DNA from: Aquimarina sp. BL5
GTDB lineage: Bacteria; Bacteroidota; Bacteroidia; Flavobacteriales; Flavobacteriaceae
Assembly (NCBI RefSeq): GCF_003443675.1
Contig: NZ_CP031963.1
Span: 3,433,501 to 3,497,500, forward strand
Reading direction: 5' to 3'
DNA: 64,000 nucleotides
Shown: positions 61,403 through 64,000 of the stretch, piece by piece
How the letters are laid out: each line of letters opens with the position of its first letter
Position numbering within the stretch: the first letter of the stretch is position 1
Notes under the pieces: generated by a model
What the model was told of the DNA's origin: nothing
The model's database searches: none
The model's input: the letters and a program-made list of their open reading frames with translations, nothing else
Translations under genes and position numbers: made by a program

Positions 61403-62095
61403 TTTAAAACTAGCATCTGGTCTAATTTTTTCAATCTTATCCTGAATTTTCTTTTCCATAGTATCAGGAAGAACACCTTTCAGAATCAGAAAAACTCCAA
61501 AAACTACCATAATCATGCTAATCGCTCTTTTGATTATATATGTGCGTTTAGGAGTTAATTTTCTTTTAAGACGTTTAGCTAAAAGCATTTTAAGTATATC
61601 AATAAATAAATATGTACAAAGAACCATCACAAAAAATAGAACAATTCTATTGGTATCCATATCCATTTGAGGACCTGCAACTACAATAATTCCAATCCAA
61701 AAAGCTAAAACGCCAATATTTATAAAGTTTAATAAAAACCCTTTAAAAAAAAGCATAAAGTAATTATGCTTATTTATAATCTCTACAGAAGTATCTCTTA
61801 GTTTGTTATAATTTTTTCTTTCTTTAATAAAAGAAATAGAACCATACGTAGCTAATAACATCCCACCAAAAATAAACAAGGCGGGATCATCTTTTATTTT
61901 TTCTAAAATTTGATTTGTACTGAAATACGCAATTAAGATAAACACTATATCCGCAAATATAACTCCCAAGTCCACGGCTAATGCTGCTCTAAATCCCTTT
62001 ATAGCCGCAGTTTCTAGCAAAACAAAAAATACTGGCCCAATCAAAAAGGCTAATATAAATCCTAAAAATATTGCTGCTTGAGCGTCTTGAAACAT
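61400..62095 (-). CDS. LysE family translocator
   Basis: A 231-residue inner-membrane exporter of the LysE/RhtB superfamily, which exports amino acids or related small molecules. The N-terminus FLGFILAFLIGPVFFVLLE is the family signature (G-P-x-F pattern), followed by AALAVDLGVIFADIVFI; six hydrophobic segments are visible, and the C-terminus is basic. The substrate cannot be told. It is a single gene; a TAAATTTG word at 62117-62124 may be its promoter. Confidence 0.9.
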   Translation of the reverse strand: MFQDAQAAIFLGFILAFLIGPVFFVLLETAAIKGFRAALAVDLGVIFADIVFILIAYFSTNQILEKIKDDPALFIFGGMLLATYGSISFIKERKNYNKLRDTSVEIINKHNYFMLFFKGFLLNFINIGVLAFWIGIIVVAGPQMDMDTNRIVLFFVMVLCTYLFIDILKMLLAKRLKRKLTPKRTYIIKRAISMIMVVFGVFLILKGVLPDTMEKKIQDKIEKIRPDASFK

Positions 62096-62116
62096 AGAAT
62101 TTAAGCGTGTTTCTTA

Positions 62117-62124
62117 CAAATTTA
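62117..62124 (-). promoter_or_regulatory. Bacteroidota-type -7 element (TAAATTTG) for the LysE-type gene
   Basis: Minus-strand TAAATTTG fits TAnnTTTG and lies 21 bases before the ATG; no -33 box is clear. Confidence 0.42.
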
Positions 62125-62135
62125 GAAAATAGAAC

Positions 62136-62810
62136 TTAGTTTACCTCTATAATTTTACCTCCAAATACTTTTTTTCCATCAACTTCTTTTGGGTTTCCAT
62201 AAATTCTTATAGTACCACCTGCAGCTGTATTAGCTTTTACGTAGTCACTAGCATTAACATTTGCTCTACCACCGGCACTAATCTTTACTTGTGTTCTTAC
62301 TGTTTTTAAGTCTTCTGAAATAAATTGTCCTCCAGCCTTAACAGTTACTTCCTGTTCTTCAGCGCTTCCTTCTAAATGTAATCCTCCTCCGCTAACAGCT
62401 CGTGCTAATAATTTATCAGTTTTTATTTCTGCATATATATCACCACCTTCTTGTGCTCTTAGATCCAATTCTGAAGCCGTTACTACACCTTTCACCATTA
62501 TCTTAGCTCCTTCATTTACATCTAATTTTGAAATATCTGTATAATACACCGTAACATTGGTATCATTGGTATCCCAGGTATTACTTAAAGACATTTTGAT
62601 TTTTAGAACATTATCTTTAATAACTACATCCACTTCCTTTCTACTAATACCTGATATTTCTACCTTATTTTCTGATCCATTGATAAGTTTAACTTCTATT
62701 TTATCAAAGACTTTAAGTTCATTAAAATCTCCTACATTTTTTGTTATAACCTTTTGAGCATTCAGCATGGATACAACAAATACTAACGAAAGAAATACTA
62801 CTTTTTTCAT
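62136..62810 (-). CDS. DUF2807 / head GIN domain secreted protein
   Basis: A 224-residue secreted protein with a signal peptide ending LNAQ (about 1-18). The mature protein is a right-handed beta-helix-like DUF2807 domain, seen in the regular strand rhythm KVEISGISRKEVDVVIKDN, SKLDVNEGAKIMVKG, SELDLRAQEGGDIYAEI and VKAGGQFISEDL, with the typical GG and small-residue turns. Function unknown; such proteins are outer-membrane or periplasmic. Lone gene between the LysE-type gene and rnr. Confidence 0.88.
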   Translation of the reverse strand: MKKVVFLSLVFVVSMLNAQKVITKNVGDFNELKVFDKIEVKLINGSENKVEISGISRKEVDVVIKDNVLKIKMSLSNTWDTNDTNVTVYYTDISKLDVNEGAKIMVKGVVTASELDLRAQEGGDIYAEIKTDKLLARAVSGGGLHLEGSAEEQEVTVKAGGQFISEDLKTVRTQVKISAGGRANVNASDYVKANTAAGGTIRIYGNPKEVDGKKVFGGKIIEVN

Positions 62811-62876
62811 TTCCTAAATAAATTTAAAATTGATAAATGTGTGATTTATATTTTGAATAACGATTGCTACTGTACT

Positions 62877-64000
62877 TTATTCTAATTCTTGTTTGCTACC
62901 TAGTAAAGTAAAGTCTAAATGTCTTTTAATAAGATCTGCATTTTTTACTTTTACATATACCTCATCCCCTAACTGATATACTTTTTTAGAATTTTGACCA
63001 ATCACTGCATATTCGTCCTGATCAAATACATAATGATCATCACTCATATCCTTAAGACGGATCATTCCTTCGCATTTATTACTAATAATCTCTACGTAAA
63101 TACCCCATTCTGTTACACCAGAGATTACTCCTAAGAATTCTTCCTCTTCATGATCCTTCATAAATTTAATCTGCATGTATTTTATAGAATCTCTTTCTGC
63201 ACTTGCAGCCAGATTTTCCATAGAACTACTATGATTGCATCGTTCTTCATATTCCTCTTCTGAGGCAGATTTTCCACTATCCAAATAATGTTGTAGCAAA
63301 CGATGTGCCATAACATCCGGATACCTTCGTATAGGAGAAGTAAAGTGAGAATAATAATCAAAAGCTAGTCCGTAGTGTCCAATATTATGAGTAGTGTATT
63401 CTGCTTTACTCATACTTCTAATGGCTAATGTATCTACAAGATTTTGTTCTTTCTTTCCTTGAACATCTCTTAATAATCCATTTAGTGAATTAGTCGTAGT
63501 CTTACGATCTCTTAAATCCAGTTTATAACCAAATCGTCCTATAACGTTTTGTAAAGCTGCCAACTTTTCGTCATTAGGTTCATCGTGAACTCTGTATATA
63601 AATGTTTTCTTTGGATTTTGCTTTCCAATGAACTCTGCGACCTTTTTATTAGCAAGTAACATAAACTCTTCAATAAGCTTATTTGCATCCTTAGAAGTCT
63701 TAAAAAACACTCCTACCGGATTGTTTTCTTCATTTAGATTAAATTTTACTTCTACTTTATCAAAAGAAATAGCACCTTGACCCATTCGTTTCGCACGCAT
63801 AATCTTAGCTAGTTCATCCAATTTCAGAACTGCATCCGCTATTTTTTGATCTGCTTTATACTCTTTTCCCGTAAGAGAAATTTCATTAGGAATAGTATTT
63901 TCCCTAGTTTCTATGATATGTTGTGCTTCTTCATAAGCAAAACGGGCATCAGAATAGGTAACTGTCCTACCAAACCATTGGTTTTTAATTTCAGCTTTGT
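62877..64000 (-). CDS. rnr: Ribonuclease R, 3' part (5' end outside window)
   Basis: A 3'-5' exoribonuclease that degrades structured RNA. The frame is open from the window end to the stop at 62877, about 374 residues, and includes QWFGRTVTYSDARFAYEEA upstream of an internal TTG that some callers might take as a start. The RNB catalytic core continues to YYSHFTSPIRRYPDVMAHRLL, and the C-terminus is an S1 domain (FLGVISGVTEWGIYVEI onward) ending QELE. No frame break was seen, so this is simply the 3' part of an ordinary rnr gene. Confidence 0.95.
   Translation of the reverse strand, partial: KAEIKNQWFGRTVTYSDARFAYEEAQHIIETRENTIPNEISLTGKEYKADQKIADAVLKLDELAKIMRAKRMGQGAISFDKVEVKFNLNEENNPVGVFFKTSKDANKLIEEFMLLANKKVAEFIGKQNPKKTFIYRVHDEPNDEKLAALQNVIGRFGYKLDLRDRKTTTNSLNGLLRDVQGKKEQNLVDTLAIRSMSKAEYTTHNIGHYGLAFDYYSHFTSPIRRYPDVMAHRLLQHYLDSGKSASEEEYEERCNHSSSMENLAASAERDSIKYMQIKFMKDHEEEEFLGVISGVTEWGIYVEIISNKCEGMIRLKDMSDDHYVFDQDEYAVIGQNSKKVYQLGDEVYVKVKNADLIKRHLDFTLLGSKQELE

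Noticed and set aside
62877..63821. rnr beginning at an internal TTG at 63821
   Set aside because: The frame continues without a stop to the window end and the upstream residues match RNase R, so the gene is cut by the window, not started there.
1..64000. Insertion sequences, prophage genes, integrases or attachment sites
   Set aside because: No transposase, integrase or phage structural protein was seen in any frame; the only repeat elements are the palindrome at 4276-4320 and coding repeats.

Overview
The window is chromosomal DNA of a marine-type flavobacterium (Bacteroidota, Flavobacteriaceae). The gene content has an Aquimarina-like feel, but I could not test this. The evidence is low GC, no clear Shine-Dalgarno sequences, repeated promoter words of the TAnnTTTG type, type IX secretion (T9SS) sorting domains, PorP/SprF barrels, and several conserved Bacteroidota-only families.

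Layout. 1-11.8 kb is one minus-strand block for surface polysaccharide. It starts with an M23 envelope peptidase, a GH3-family enzyme and an unrecognised 563-residue protein. It then runs through two Wzz-like chain-length proteins, the complete dTDP-L-rhamnose set (rfbB, rfbA, rfbC, rfbD) and wecB/wecC for UDP-ManNAcA; wecC is cut by the window start. A four-helix-bundle gene and a REP-like palindrome are inserted among the rhamnose genes. 12-22 kb is housekeeping and envelope: tatA, a small secreted protein, tex, a DUF4837-like lipoprotein, a lipoprotein carrying a gliding-type C-terminal domain, a LysM lytic transglycosylase, pgk, a DNA polymerase III delta'-like gene and a DoxX-like protein.

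22-43.5 kb is the centrepiece: a tight four-gene minus-strand operon resembling the sprC-sprD-sprB-sprF gliding operon of Flavobacterium johnsoniae. In transcription order it encodes a secreted protein with a T9SS C-terminal domain; a 1130-residue fusion of a SprF-like outer-membrane barrel, a very long charged helix with 15 tandem 15-residue repeats and two SPOR-like domains; a 5015-residue SprB-like adhesin; and a stand-alone PorP/SprF barrel. The likely division of labour is that SprF exports and anchors SprB, SprB is the moving surface adhesin, and the barrel-helix-SPOR protein links the outer membrane to peptidoglycan.

44-64 kb returns to core functions: an OmpH/Skp-like lipoprotein, a methyltransferase, mnmG, ybeY, a giant DUF4175-type membrane protein, an AlkB-type monooxygenase, gltX, an SPFH protein, an EptA-like phosphoethanolamine transferase, glnS, folB, tRNA-Cys(GCA), a LysE exporter, a DUF2807 protein and the 3' part of rnr. 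Four perfect 14-bp palindromes of the parS type lie around mnmG (one of them inside the ybeY coding sequence), which suggests that this part of the chromosome is near the replication origin.

I saw no insertion sequences, prophage, CRISPR array or rRNA genes.
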